A stretch of DNA of 64,000 nt from assembly GCA_963575745.1 (NCBI GenBank), contig CAUYUJ010014330.1, positions 1 to 64,000 on the forward strand. Reading direction: 5' to 3'. Both the position numbers and the translations under genes were made by a program. Positions 10,355-20,223 of the stretch are shown piece by piece (the first letter of the stretch is position 1; each line of letters opens with the position of its first letter). Under the pieces are notes generated by a model that saw only the letters and a list, made by a program, of their open reading frames with translations, was not told the DNA's origin and did no database searches. The DNA comes from Prorocentrum cordatum. Its lineage: Eukaryota > Sar > Dinophyceae > Prorocentrales > Prorocentraceae.

Positions 10355-11320
10355 ATGGCTTCTGATGATGAGATGATGTGCCCAACGCCAGTGGCAGAGG
10401 AAGCTTGCTCGGTCCCGAAGCATGGGCGTACTGGCGATGCTGACTTGCTACGCGGGATGCTGGGTGACATTCGCTCGAACATCGCCACAAAGGATGACGT
10501 CACAGAGGTGAAGAGGAACACTCATGAGCACGAGGTCAGGATCAACGGTCTGACTGCGCGGATGAAGGCTATCGAGGATAGAACTAATACCAGCATGGAG
10601 GCAGCACAATCCGCTGCCGCCGCCGTCATGACTGAAGCTGTTGACAATCAACTGAAGGACATGAAGGCCCATAATCTCAAGATGCAGGCCGAACTTGCTG
10701 CGCTGCCATCGCGGACACCATCGACCAGGTCAAATGCATCGGCCGCATCACAAGAGCCCGAGAAGGAGAGGGACAACCGCAAGATCTGGATTGCGGGCTT
10801 CCCGAGGCCGCTGCTAGCCAAGGCCATGAGTGCCCATGCTACTCAGCTCATCCAAAAGCACGTCCCCAACGGCATCACGGCAATGCCCAAGTCCCACAAC
10901 TTCCAGACGGCATACAGCATCATCTTTGATTCGAATGAGGCGGCCAAGGATTTCTTGATACGCGCTCGGACCCTGGGTGTGAAGTGGTGCGACCCTCGCA
11001 CCAATACTGACTGTGAATTGAAGATCCGCATGGACGCACCGCCAGCCATCCGCAAAGTCAACCGCATCCTCGGCGTCCTCTGGTCCAAGGTTGTGGAGAC
11101 AGCCAAGGCCTATAACAAGTGGAGTCAATCTTTTACGCTAGGCTCGCAAGGATTTCGTGGCGCGCTATGGCTGATCTCAAAGGATGACACGGAGAACCTC
11201 TTCCAGGTGAAAGGCGTAGAGTCGATGCAATTGGACGTCATTCCCAACGTCGCGGCATTGAAGAAGATCGGCTTCACTGATGCCACCATCAACAGCGCGG
11301 TTGAGAGCATCCTGATCTAG
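10355..11320 (+). CDS. LINE ORF1 (coiled coil plus RRM-like nucleic-acid-binding protein)
   Basis: 321 residues from the ATG of MASDDEMMCP to a TAG. Residues about 30-100 are heptad-rich and likely coiled coil (GDIRSNIATKDDVTEVKR...RINGLTARMKAIEDR). A low-complexity Ser/Thr/Ala hinge follows at about 110-130. Then comes an RRM-like region (RKIWIAGFPRP...AYSIIFDSNEAAKDF) and a conserved tail (RMDAPPAIRKVNRILG). This order matches L1-type ORF1 proteins, which bind element RNA as trimers. An in-frame TTG at 10265 is an unlikely start. The ORF is intact while ORF2 downstream is broken. Position behind the spliced-leader relic supports a retrotransposed transcript. Confidence 0.7.
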   Translation: MASDDEMMCPTPVAEEACSVPKHGRTGDADLLRGMLGDIRSNIATKDDVTEVKRNTHEHEVRINGLTARMKAIEDRTNTSMEAAQSAAAAVMTEAVDNQLKDMKAHNLKMQAELAALPSRTPSTRSNASAASQEPEKERDNRKIWIAGFPRPLLAKAMSAHATQLIQKHVPNGITAMPKSHNFQTAYSIIFDSNEAAKDFLIRARTLGVKWCDPRTNTDCELKIRMDAPPAIRKVNRILGVLWSKVVETAKAYNKWSQSFTLGSQGFRGALWLISKDDTENLFQVKGVESMQLDVIPNVAALKKIGFTDATINSAVESILI

Positions 11321-11737
11321 GAGACCGCTCTGCCAAGCCAGCAGTGCATGAAGGCCGACTTGCATGATATGCAACTGGGGTTCTTCGCCTCTCCTGTGGA
11401 TTGTGATTTGACTGGTTTGGGTGCCCCGTTCTGCGTGGGCGCTTGCGGTGTACGTTCCGCACCTGAGCAAGCGGCAGACAGCGACGACCAGCAACACGCC
11501 ACACCGTCACTTACGAAGAGAATTTGGTCTACATGCGGAATAGCCACTTCAGAGAGAAGAGCAAGAGCCTCATCCTCGTCGGCCAGCGCGTCTGGGTCTT
11601 CCAGTCCTGGTGGGTCGTCTGCACGTTCGGCACCTTCGGCAAGTTCTACGTCCTCATCCACCTGCTCTTCTTCGTCGTTTACGGCTGACTGGCCTGCGTT
11701 GCTGATGCGACGCAGCCTTTTCTTGCCGTGCAAGCGT

Positions 11738-11960
11738 TCTTCAGTTGTGTCTTGGAATGCTCGTTCGCTCTTCGGCGCACTGTGCGCCCCGCAGCACTCC
11801 CACCGCGCAAAGATCAGGCAGCTTATCAATGTGACTCAGTACCTTGATGTTGTATGTATTCAAGAGGTTCGCGGGTCGTACGAGTGTTTCCGTGCCCTGG
11901 AGCGTGAGGTAATCAGCTCTCTGGCTTCTCGTTCCTTCTCTGCAGCCCTCACTTTGGTGG
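11738..11960 (+). pseudogene. LINE ORF2 endonuclease N-terminus (truncated)
   Basis: The frame open from 11348 contains VVSWNARSLF (start of an endonuclease/exonuclease/phosphatase fold; catalytic Asn in SWN) and DVVCIQEVRGS (catalytic Glu). After SFSAALT the similarity stops: the next residues are a hydrophobic string with no endonuclease features, and another frame reads HFGGSLSLAHGAI then stop, as if a frameshift lies near 11945. The region between ORF1 and this domain is Ser-rich. The remaining endonuclease and all of the RT of this element are absent, so it is a 5' fragment. Confidence 0.6.
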
Positions 11961-12440
11961 TAGTCTTAGCCTTGCCCATGGTGCCATCTGAATTCAGTTT
12001 TATAGATTGTTTTCCCCTTGACAATCGTGCTCTGTTGTCTATCTTGTTGTATATTGATGCCTGCTTCCATTGTTTTCTTACCTGTCGCCAGCGTCCCGCG
12101 TCGACCGTCGCCGTGGCAGGGGCCCGTTTTCAGCAGGTCTGCAGGCGGAGGGCAGACCTGTCCGCGCTGATAGGCACGGCCCCGCAGGCGCCGCCGCACG
12201 CGGCCGCGACGACGACGGCTTGCCCTCATCTCGCTTCTTGTCCGCCTGCCCTCTTCTCGTCCCTCTCTTTTGGCCAGCGCGCTCCTCCTCCTCCTCCTCC
12301 TCCTCCTCCTCTTCCTCCCCCCCCTCCCCCTCAACCTCTGAGCGGCTCAGGGACCGCCAGGGCCAGGGGCAAGGGGCACCTCCCACGCGGTGCCGAGGGG
12401 TCGGGGAACCCTTCTCACGGCTGCCCGCGGCGCTAGCGCG
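11961..12440. other. Unassigned junk between two LINE fragments, with (CTC)n
   Basis: GC-rich sequence with a CTC tract at about 12284-12320. It contains the break between the first LINE (SL, ORF1, start of ORF2) and a different LINE that begins near 12442. Confidence 0.5.
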
Positions 12441-12441
12441 C

Positions 12442-13575
12442 GCGCCGTGGCGAGGTCCGCCCTGCGGATCCTCGCTTTCAACCCCCTGCGTGCGACGGGC
12501 GAGCGGCTCCACGAGCTGCTCGCGGCTACTCGCGCTGCCGACTTCCTTCTTTTAGCAGGAACGGAGGAGAGCTGCAGGAGAGGGGAGGGCGTGCTACGTC
12601 GTCGTGTCGATGGGAGGCTCGTTATCGAATCGGTGTACACTCCTGGAGCATATACTAACAGTTCTACTGGTTGCTCAGTTATCTTAGGCTCCGAGTTTCG
12701 AGATCGAGAGGTCACTCAGGTTCGGGGTTCCCCGCCGAATTGTGAAGGTCGAGCGGTGGCAGCTCGAATCAAGCGTGGGGCACTAGATGCGACGCTGGGT
12801 GCCATCTACTTTCCACCCCAGCCCTCCATACGTGGTCAGGCCGGTGCCCACTATGCTACGGTACAGATCCTGACGAAGTGGTGGCGAGACTTGCTGCAGG
12901 GACTCCCATCGCGAACGCTTCCAGTCTTCTATGCAGATGTCAATGACGGTCTCGGCTGCTCTAGAGTACCAGGCGTCTGGACTGAACCCCCGAGTGCGTC
13001 GATTGGCCCCTTGTCGGAGCAGAGGGGCTAGAAGACGAGGTGCCGGGGAGGAGGCTCGCAAGATGATTGAGGAACAGCATCTGGTCGCCCCATCTACTTT
13101 CCTCCCATCCGAGAACACCTACTACTCTGCCAACTCACCTACTACCTCCTCCAGAATTGATTACTGGTTCCTAGCCTCTGGGTATCGCGATCGTGTTCGG
13201 CAGTGCAAAGTATTGCGCAACCTCGGGGCCCAACTTCAGGCAATGCGAGGACCTCCGCCGCGAGACCACCTTCCTCTGCGTCTTGTCGCGCGGTATGAGA
13301 AGGACCCGTACTTGCTCCCATATGTCCCACCTAGACGCATGGACCCCTCGGCACCGACGCAGGCAGTCAGGAGCGGGAAGGGCAAGGGTCAGTTCCTCCA
13401 GGCAATGGCAACGGAGTTAGAGGGCCGCGAGGCAGAGTTAGCAGGCTATGCCGCGACGGGCTCGGCTGACACCTTCTTTGAACGAATGGAGGACGTGCTT
13501 ACTACTCTTGGCCACCAGCACTTCGTTCGGAAACCTCTCGCACCGGATCCGGAGCTTTCTCGACGGCGTCGCTAG
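12442..13575 (+). pseudogene. LINE 2 ORF2 endonuclease domain, frameshifted
   Basis: Frame one gives LRILAFNPLRATGERLHEL and FLLLAGTEES (Asn and Glu of an APE-type endonuclease), then VFYADVNDGLG (the GDxN-like motif), and closes at 13031. A second frame, entered at about 13015-13030, carries SRIDYWFLASGYRDRV and PPPRDHLPLRL (the Asp and the final DH motif). It stops at 13575. So all catalytic motifs are present but split by a frameshift. No credible ATG marks the true start. This lineage differs from the ORF2 fragment at 11738 (SWNARSLF versus AFNPLRAT). Confidence 0.65.
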
Positions 13576-14195
13576 TTATTGCGACAGCGATTGGCACTGA
13601 AGGAGTCCAAACTTCTGATCCAGGACGGGGGGGCGAGGAGGACAAGCTGAGGGAGGCGGAGAAGGAGTCGAGGAGGTTATCTGCACTGATGCTTGATGAA
13701 CGGCGAAGCGTTAGGAAGGAGGAGAGGAGGATCTACATCGAGATGGTGGAGGAGGCGTGGAGGGAGAGGGGGATGGCGGATGCAAGCGCACTTTCGAGGA
13801 GAGCTGCAAGGACGAGGTTTGGGGCTAAACAACGAGATGAGAGGAGATTGGGACCGCCGCCGCTGCCCAGGGAGGTCTGGCTTGAGCACCTCGCTAAGAC
13901 GGGGGCTGCTGGAGGCATGGAGGCCAGGCCCCTGGAATGGGCCACCTGGAGGCAAGAGAGGGAAGGTCTGCCAGCCCCCCCCGCGTCGGCGTCGGACGAG
14001 CATGCGATCGAGCAGCTGGCGGGGGAGGATTTCGGCAAGATCAGGGGTTACCTCAGTGCGGCCAGAACAAGGCTGGCGGCGCCACCCGAGACTACCCCCC
14101 TGGAGATCTGGGACATGGTCTTCTCGCCGCTCCAGGGGATCCAGGATCGAGGGCGCCCCCCGACATGGCGAAGGTCCATCGCCTATTGCACCTGA
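13576..14195 (+). pseudogene. LINE 2 ORF2 linker between endonuclease and RT
   Basis: Continues in a third frame (open from about 13575): DKLREAEKESRRLSALMLDE, then a basic helical stretch (EEAWRERGMADASALSRRAART) and WLEHLAKTGAAGG, typical of the helical spacer in these LINE proteins. It ends PPTWRRSIAYC then TGA. The same frame resumes in the RT at 14415, with further stops at 14193-14195 and near 14297, so nonsense mutations rather than a frameshift divide linker and RT. Confidence 0.55.
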
Positions 14196-14414
14196 GCCTC
14201 TCTCAGATCCGCAGGGTTGATATGGCGCCGCTTACTGGCGCCGGTCGAAGGGGGTGGGGCTGCGCAGAAACGACAAAGTAGGACCTACGGGACGTAGGCC
14301 GATCCCCCCCCCCCCCCCTCCATCGGCAAGGCTTGGTGCGCGCGGAGGATTTCCCTGAGGCCCCCGACCCAGGGCCACGGTTTTGCGAAACATCGTCGAC
14401 GAGAGGATGCCATC

Positions 14415-15590
14415 ATGACGACGATGATCCTGGGGTATCGGCTGCGTCAGGCACATTGGTCGCGCGGTTCGACGATGAAAGACCGATCTAACGCTTTCGG
14501 GGGCACCAAGTGGAGCAAGCTTGACGAGGTCATTAACGAAACTGTCGGCCCATGTGATCGCGTCCTCTGTCGCCAGCGCCATCGTTGCTCGGTCGTGGAA
14601 GTAGATGCGACGCCGGGGCCTTTACTGGTGAAGACGGGGGTCGGCGGGGTGATAGGGGGCCCCTTCAGCGCGCGCGGTTTCGCGGGAGGTTTTATTGAAT
14701 CAGCGCATAGTTGGGGGCATGGAGTATTAGATCGTCTGCCGACCACTTCTCTGTTGCAGGGGGAATGGTGCGGAGAGCCAGTTGACATGTCCTTCGGGAA
14801 ATACGCGGGCGACCTGCTACGACCGACCCCTTTGGCCGCGGGCACTAGCATGAGCGAGGTCTATCACATGTTGAGGGCGTCGGATGATATCTTGGACCGC
14901 TCTCTCGCGGAGTCAGGCCACGCTCAGAATAGGCAGAAGCAGGTCGCGAGTTTCTTCATCGCGGGACAGGGGGCAGCAGCATGCAATAAACACATCAAAG
15001 AGCACGGGGTGGCGGGAGGAAGGATGGAGGGAGTTGTTTCCGATCTTGCTCGCTACCTTGGACCAGTGCTGACGCCGACGAAGCAGCCCACCCCAGAGCT
15101 GGAGAGACGCCTCGCGGCCGCGACACCGGCATGCTACAGTATGGGGCGGTTTGGGAGTCTCCGTTCACCCCAGGCTTGGCGTCGGACGATCTTCCAGGGC
15201 TTGATCCAGGGCGCTCTCTTGTCGGGCATGGAACCATTCCTACTCAGCTCCAAACAGATGAGTCTCGCGGTTAAGCATCTGGCAAGGTTGGGAAGGATGG
15301 CCATCAGGGGGAGAGCGTGTACGACGAGCGAGGATGGGACTAAGCACGCACTGGACACACGGGCCACACTTACTCACTGGGGGGTAGCGACTACACACCG
15401 AGAGCTCCTTGCTCGCAGGCTGTCGCGGTACCAAAACTGGGCATCACACCAGGAGTCGCATGTGCAGGTGCTGTCGGCCTTGTTCGGGGCCTTCCCCTTC
15501 GAGGCACCAGAAGCAATGCCCTGCCATGTCGATGGGTTGACGCCCTACGCTTCTCCATTCTCCATGGGCCAGGAGAATGCGCAGATCTGA
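14415..15590 (+). pseudogene. LINE 2 reverse transcriptase, catalytic YADD changed to YAGD
   Basis: RT motif A reads MKDRSNAFGGTKW (first catalytic Asp kept). A motif-B-like GGVIGGPFSARGF follows. Motif C reads SFGKYAGDLLRP, where the family has KYADDL, so one metal-binding Asp is lost. The thumb and C-terminal part (MGRFGSLRSPQAWRRTIFQ, LGRMAIRGRACT, LARRLSRYQNWASH) match the dinoflagellate LINE type that I recall. The N-terminal palm is missing or decayed. Inactive. Confidence 0.65.
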
Positions 15591-15637
15591 TTGAGGCGGC
15601 TACCTATTGCCCTGATGCGGAGGAGCTGCTAACACGG

Positions 15638-16225
15638 ATGGGAGAGCGGCCTTGGTTACTTATCGAGCATGAAGATTGTCGTGAGGATTTCGCACGCCTC
15701 GATGTCCGACGAGTTCGGGCTGTTGAGCGCACGCATGCGATTCCACCCCCGTCTTATCTGGAGGAGGCGGAGGAGATGAAGGGCATGCAGCACGCGGAGG
15801 CGGTGCGGGAGGAGGAGGCTCTGCACCCGTTTAGCTGCACGGCGAAGAAAGGGGGGCAGGCAGAGGAGCCGAACCAGGAGTGTGGTGAGCGGTTTCGGAC
15901 AGCGAAAGGACTGAAGGAGCACCTTCGCCATGGGCGCGGCATTCGTAATCTCCCTCGCGTTCTCTCCAAGACGAATCAATGCGCAGTGTGTGTTCGAGTT
16001 TTCCGCTCCCAAACTACGCCCGCGCGACATCCACGACAATCTATCCTTAGGGGCTATTGTGGACGTCGGGAACCCCGTTCGATTGTCGAGCTTAAAGTGC
16101 CCACCGACTTTAGCTGTAGCGGGTGCTCGTTCGTGGGCAGAGACTGGCCTGATCTCCGTAGCCATCAACGGGCTCATCTTCCTTCGCGTGTTCCACCTTG
16201 CCCTCGGTGCGAGTTGCTACGAGGG
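15638..16225 (+). pseudogene. LINE 2 ORF2 C-terminal zinc-finger tail
   Basis: About 195 residues in another frame after the RT stop. Three Cys/His units are visible: CGERFRTAKGLKEHLRHGRG, CAVCVRVF...HPRQSILRGYC, and FSCSGC...DLRSHQRAHLP. CPRC follows. C2H2-like fingers at the ORF2 C-terminus are usual in this LINE type and probably bind nucleic acid. The open frame itself runs on to 17401, but past 16225 it only shadows the next gene. Confidence 0.55.
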
Positions 16226-16235
16226 CCATCTATTC

Positions 16236-17012
16236 ATGTCGGAGGCGGCGCCGACGCCGGGGAGTGGAGGAGGGCCCAGTCAGGATGTGGGCATGCCGCC
16301 CTGGATGAAGCGGCCTGCGGAGAGCCCAGGATCGGAGGCCGAACGCGCTCGCGGCTCCCATGCACAGGGCGGGAAGAATGGGGACGACAAGTGGGAAGTG
16401 GCGCTCCTCATGGTGATCGCGAAGCTGGTGCTGTCGGGGGCCCGTCAGATCGCGCCCCTGGAGGGCGCCGTGTACGAGACGTACTTCGTGAAGGAGGACG
16501 TCGCCGACTCGGTAGGGGAGGTGCGCAAGGCCGCGGGCGTGGCCTACGACAGGGAGTCGCAGCAGCTCAAGGCCCGCGAGAAGGACGGCGAGCCGATCGA
16601 CTACAAGGCCAGAGGGGCCCCCTACGTGCAGGCATTCATCATGGTGGTCAAGCGGGTGCTGGACAAGCTGAGCCCCAGCGGCCCCCACCCCAGCGAACAG
16701 CCGCACGCGGCGGTGAAGCGCTACTGGGACGAGGTGGTGATGAAGAGGGCCCCCCAGCAGCTGGCCATGGACGCGCTGCGCTTCAAGTACAAGCGGGCCT
16801 CCAAGGACTCGACGCAGGGGGCGCTGAGCCTCGCGGTCTGCCTGAAGGAGAAGGTGACGGCCGACGCGTGGGAGATCGCGCTGAAATACATGGTGGAGAA
16901 GGACGGGATCGCGCGCGCGACGGGGCCAGCGCCTCGGGGGCCGTTGGAGCGCGAGATCTCGCGCATCATCGCCGACGCGGCGTCGAGCAAGGGCGGCGGC
17001 AAGGACAAGTGA
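16236..17012 (+). CDS. ORF1-like protein of a further LINE (intact, GC3-rich)
   Basis: 258 residues, ATG at 16236 (MSEAAPTPGSGGG), TGA at 17012. A disordered Gly/Ser/Pro start is followed by a helical core (DDKWEVALLMVIAKLVLSG, GAVYETYFVKEDV) and an end GPAPRGPLEREISRIIADA. I recall dinoflagellate LINE ORF1 proteins with this build (aliphatic helix early, (A/P)PRG..ER near the C-terminus), but no textbook domain is visible. Third codon positions are almost all G or C, unlike the decayed LINE 2 beside it. It starts about 10 bp after the zinc-finger tail, so two elements abut head to tail, or this is a host gene. Confidence 0.5.
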   Translation: MSEAAPTPGSGGGPSQDVGMPPWMKRPAESPGSEAERARGSHAQGGKNGDDKWEVALLMVIAKLVLSGARQIAPLEGAVYETYFVKEDVADSVGEVRKAAGVAYDRESQQLKAREKDGEPIDYKARGAPYVQAFIMVVKRVLDKLSPSGPHPSEQPHAAVKRYWDEVVMKRAPQQLAMDALRFKYKRASKDSTQGALSLAVCLKEKVTADAWEIALKYMVEKDGIARATGPAPRGPLEREISRIIADAASSKGGGKDK

Positions 17013-17604
17013 GCTGGCTTCACAGCAGTGAGAGGCTGGCGGGCCTCATTTCCCGAGGCACTATCTCTTCCGATGCAGTTTTTTCCTCGCCTCAGAGTTT
17101 GATCACCTCGTACTCTTCCCCCTCTTTGCCTACCGTCGCTGCGACCGTCTTGCCGCCGCTGCCCTCGGATGCCTCCCCTCGAGCCAGGCCTGTGAGGAAT
17201 CTGAGGACGGGCGTTCTAACGTGCTGCGGAAACGCTGTTCCGGAGCACGCTGGGGAGGAGGAAGCAGACTCCGAGCCAGTGAATCAGGGCCAGCTCTACA
17301 CCGACAGGTGGCGAGCGACAGGGCCTGGCCGCTCCGTGGGAAAGGGGCGGGCGTCGGGATCTGGGGGTCGCATCGGCCGTGAGGGGAAAGGTGCGCGCTA
17401 GCCCCCTCGGGGGCGCCTGCCTGGGTTGCGCGCCCGCGGGGCAGGTCGCCTCTTTTAGGGGCAGCGCGGACCCTGTCCGAGAGGCCGCGGGCCTTCGAGG
17501 CGAGTGGGACTTCAACTGTCGCAAAGCGACGCCCAGAGGCGAACGCAGTAGGCAGCAATGCGGATGCTAGACCTCCACGGGTAATCTGATCTGATATGAT
17601 ATCC
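17013..17604. other. No gene recognised
   Basis: Sequence downstream of the ORF1-like gene. Open frames on both strands show no motif. It could be the start of an ORF2 that has decayed. Confidence 0.4.
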
Positions 17605-17706
17605 TCCTCCTCATCCTCCTCCTCCTCCTCCTCCTCCTCCTCCTCCTCCTCCTCCTCCTCTTCCCCCTGCAGCTTATGGTGGTGGTGGTGGAAAACAGGC
17701 CCATCA
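17605..17706. mobile_element. Right half of a family G MITE with (TCC)n
   Basis: A 55-bp TCC tract followed by CAGCTTATGGTGGTGG and GGAAAACAGGCCCATCA, the family G right end. The left end is absent; instead GATCTGATATGATATC adjoins the tract. Confidence 0.7.
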
Positions 17707-17885
17707 GGTCGGGGAGCAACGTGCGCGGGGGACGGTCTCACGGGGGAACGGCATCGACCCCCAAATCACTTATAGATCGCCAGCGGGAACCCGATAGCCC
17801 ACCCCGCCCCAAGCACGTCCGGAGTTGCTCTCCTTGGGGTGTGGCCGATCGTCACATCGCCGATCGTCAACATCGCCGATCGTGA

Positions 17886-18055
17886 ATACGGTAGAGGGAA
17901 ACAATTATCTGAACACTCCCCCTCCCCCCCAAACTCAACTTTGGCACGCGCGGGGGAGACTGCGGTCGAAGTGCATCTCATCAGACCCACCGCCAACGTC
18001 GAACACTTGGGGGAGGGGGAGGCGTTGACGGATGACTGTGGCATGAGTGTTCGCT
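17886..18055 (+). repeat. Dispersed element F, copy 1
   Basis: About 170 bp matching 53536-53705 in reverse complement, e.g. GTCGAAGTGCATCTCATCAG and GAGGGAAACAATTA. It lies between CGATCG-rich palindromic stretches (17845-17885 and 18060-18115, GCCGATCG repeated), perhaps an older element that it split. Confidence 0.7.
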
Positions 18056-18308
18056 AATTTGTTCCGAGGCCTGTATCGCCGATCGACAGATCGCCGATCA
18101 ATCGGCGACGTATCGCTGATTCAGCTCGAGCTCCCCCCCCTGAGCCGGTCCCCCTGGTCGTCCCACCTCCGGGAAGAGGGGGGGCGCGTGGCCGCGACCA
18201 CTTGCAATATCCCATGCGCCTGCTGGTCCAAGCGACGCCTAGAGTATCGGACACCCCCGCTGGGGTGCGCCTGGCTGCGGAGGTCTCGCGGCTTCTGAGT
18301 CCCCAGGC

Positions 18309-18429
18309 TTAAGTCGGGCGTGTCCCTCTACAGGCGTGTCCCCCTACGATCTTCTTTGTTTTTTTTGCACATGTTCGACTATTGTTTTTTCGTCCAACAT
18401 CCGCCTGTTGGGGGACCTTCCCGACCTAT
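18309..18429 (+). mobile_element. MITE family D, copy 1
   Basis: Left end TTAAGTCGGGCGTGTCCC...CTACAGG, right end CCGCCTGTTGGGGG...CCCGACCTA, inverted complements. Flanks CCCCAGGC and CCCCTGAA suggest a decayed 8-bp duplication with CAGG in the same register as copies at 54353 and 56240. The preceding 18200-18308 reads YPMRLLVQATPRVSDTPAGV in one + frame and could be an exon ending CCCCAG|GC. Confidence 0.7.
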
Positions 18430-18833
18430 CCCCTGAAGTTTTGTGCAGATGCTTAACCGGTAGGGGGAGGTCGGACAGGGCTAGGGCTAGGATAAGTCCG
18501 TTCCAGTGGGTTCTGGAACGCTCTCAGAGCGTTCCCTGAAGGTCCTGAATAGGCCGCGGCGCCCGATGCCTCCTCCAGAGCCGCCAGATCTCAGAGATTC
18601 TCGAGTCAATGATCCTCTCCCGAGGTTATCCTCGTCCTCGCTTCCTCTCAGCAGGGTCCACGTGCGGTCGCCTGCTCGGTGGCGGCCCTGCGGAGGCGCT
18701 CCCGGACGGGCGGTGCCGGTGCCCCAGAGTCGGCCGCCCATGGAGCGACCCGCGCTTCGGCCCTGGCCGCTACAGGTAGGCCGATCCGCGCGGTGTCCGA
18801 AGCCAACACCAGAGTCGCGGACGGGGGATTCAG

Positions 18834-18988
18834 ATCGTCACCGCCCACCAAACCACCCCAACCCAACCCGAAGGCCCCGATTTGCCCTCCATTTCCAGTG
18901 AGGGGGGGTGAAGCCCGTACCCCCCCCCCCCAACCCGAAATTCGGGTCTTCGGGTTGGGTTGGGGTGGTCTGGTAGGTAGTCAGATCG
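18834..18988. mobile_element. Foldback element M
   Basis: Arms CCACCCCAACCCAACCCGAAG (about 18853-18873) and CTTCGGGTTGGGTTGGGGTGG are near-perfect complements, with outer ends CAGATCGTC / GATCGGG. A half copy of the left arm lies at 57975-58010, followed by the right-arm inner motif CCGAAATTTCGGACTTCGGG at 58090. Confidence 0.65.
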
Positions 18989-19337
18989 GGAGCCTTGAGA
19001 AACGGGGGTCGATGCCAACGGGGACCAGCCAGAGCGCCGGACCTTGCAGGATCTTGCAGAGCCTGGGCCGCAGTGGCCCGGGCTGGGGCGCGGGGTGCTG
19101 CAGGTTCATGCAGGATGTTGCAGGATCCTGCAGGGCCTGGCTGACCCAGGTTTGCACTGACCTGGGTCAGATCTCCGAGTAGACCGGACGGGGCTAGGAC
19201 GAGGATAAGCCCGTTCCAGATCGTTCTGGAACGCTCTGAGAAGGCAACGGCGACCGATTCGGCCCAAGTTTGTCCTCGGCTTGGCTTCGCCTTGGGAAGA
19301 GAGGCGCCCGCGCACGCGCGAGCTGTCGCCGGGATGG
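18989..19337. other. Short-motif DNA: TGCAGGAT repeats and a GTTCTGGAACGCTCTGAG palindrome
   Basis: 19040-19140 holds at least four TGCAGGAT(C)(T)TGCAG units. At 19190-19240 the segment GGATAAG(T/C)CCGTTCCAG...GGAACGCTCT repeats that at 18490-18532, where GAACGCTCTCAGAGCGTTC is a perfect 19-nt palindrome; a third related copy is at 51050-51085. Confidence 0.5.
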
Positions 19338-19880
19338 AGGCGGAGAAAGAGGAGGAGGAGGAGGAGGAGGAGGAGGAGGAGGAGGAGGAGGAGGAGGACG
19401 ACAAGGGGAGGACCTGGAGGATAGGCAGAGGAAGAAGGATGTCTGAGGAGGAGGCGAGGGGGGGAGAGAGAGGGAGAAGAGAAGAAGGAGTCGGCGAGCG
19501 CCGGAGGGGATAAGGAGGCCGGCGAGGATTACGGAGTGCGCGAGGGCGAAGGCGTGAGGTATGAGGAGGGAAGGAGGAGGGAGGGAGGAGGATGATGATG
19601 GAGGAGGAGGAGAGAGGAGGAGGAGGAGGGAAGGTGGCGGAGGAGGAGGAGGAGGAAGGAGGGGAGGAGGGGGAGGAAGGGAGGAGGAGGGGGAGGAGGG
19701 TGGGGGAGGCGGGAGGAGGCGGAGAGGGAGGTTTAGGAGGAGAGGAAGGAGGTGGGTGGGAGGGGGGAGGAGGAGGGGATTGGGAACGGAGGAGGGGGTG
19801 AGGAGGGGGAGGGGGAGGTCCGGGAGGAGGAGGAGGAGGAGGAGGAGGTAGCGAGGAGAGGAGGAGGAGGAGGAAGGTGA
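19338..19880. repeat. GGA-rich polypurine tract
   Basis: About 540 bp with almost only G and A on the + strand, with pure GGA at 19338-19398. Poly-Pro/Ser frames on the minus strand are artefacts. Confidence 0.85.
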
Positions 19881-20176
19881 AATAGATGACACCGATGACA
19901 TGCAACCGAGGAGGAAGGGAGGAGGAGGAGGAGCCGCTCGCCGCCCGCGCGTGCGGCGGCGGCCGTGCCAGCAGGACCTCCGGACGCAGGAGAAGGCCAG
20001 CCGCCTGCAGGACGGCCCCCGCCGCGCCGGTGGCCCCCCGGTCTCGTCGCGCCGCGTGCGCGCGTGGCCCCGCGCGGGCCGCAGGGCGGCACCTTCGCCG
20101 CGCTTTTGCGGCCTCTGCGTGCCGCCGCGCCCAGGCGAGCAAGGAGTGGGAAACCCACCACAGTCATGTGTGCGTA

Positions 20177-20180
<4 letters not shown>

Positions 20181-20219
<39 letters not shown>
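20181..20219. repeat. (TA)n microsatellite
   Basis: Pure TA run directly left of the 350-bp tandem repeat. Similar TA runs lie at 23877-23897, 26019-26056, 30846-30866, 49083-49104 and 49902-49982. Confidence 0.95.
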
Positions 20220-20220
<1 letters not shown>

Positions 20221-20223
<3 letters not shown>

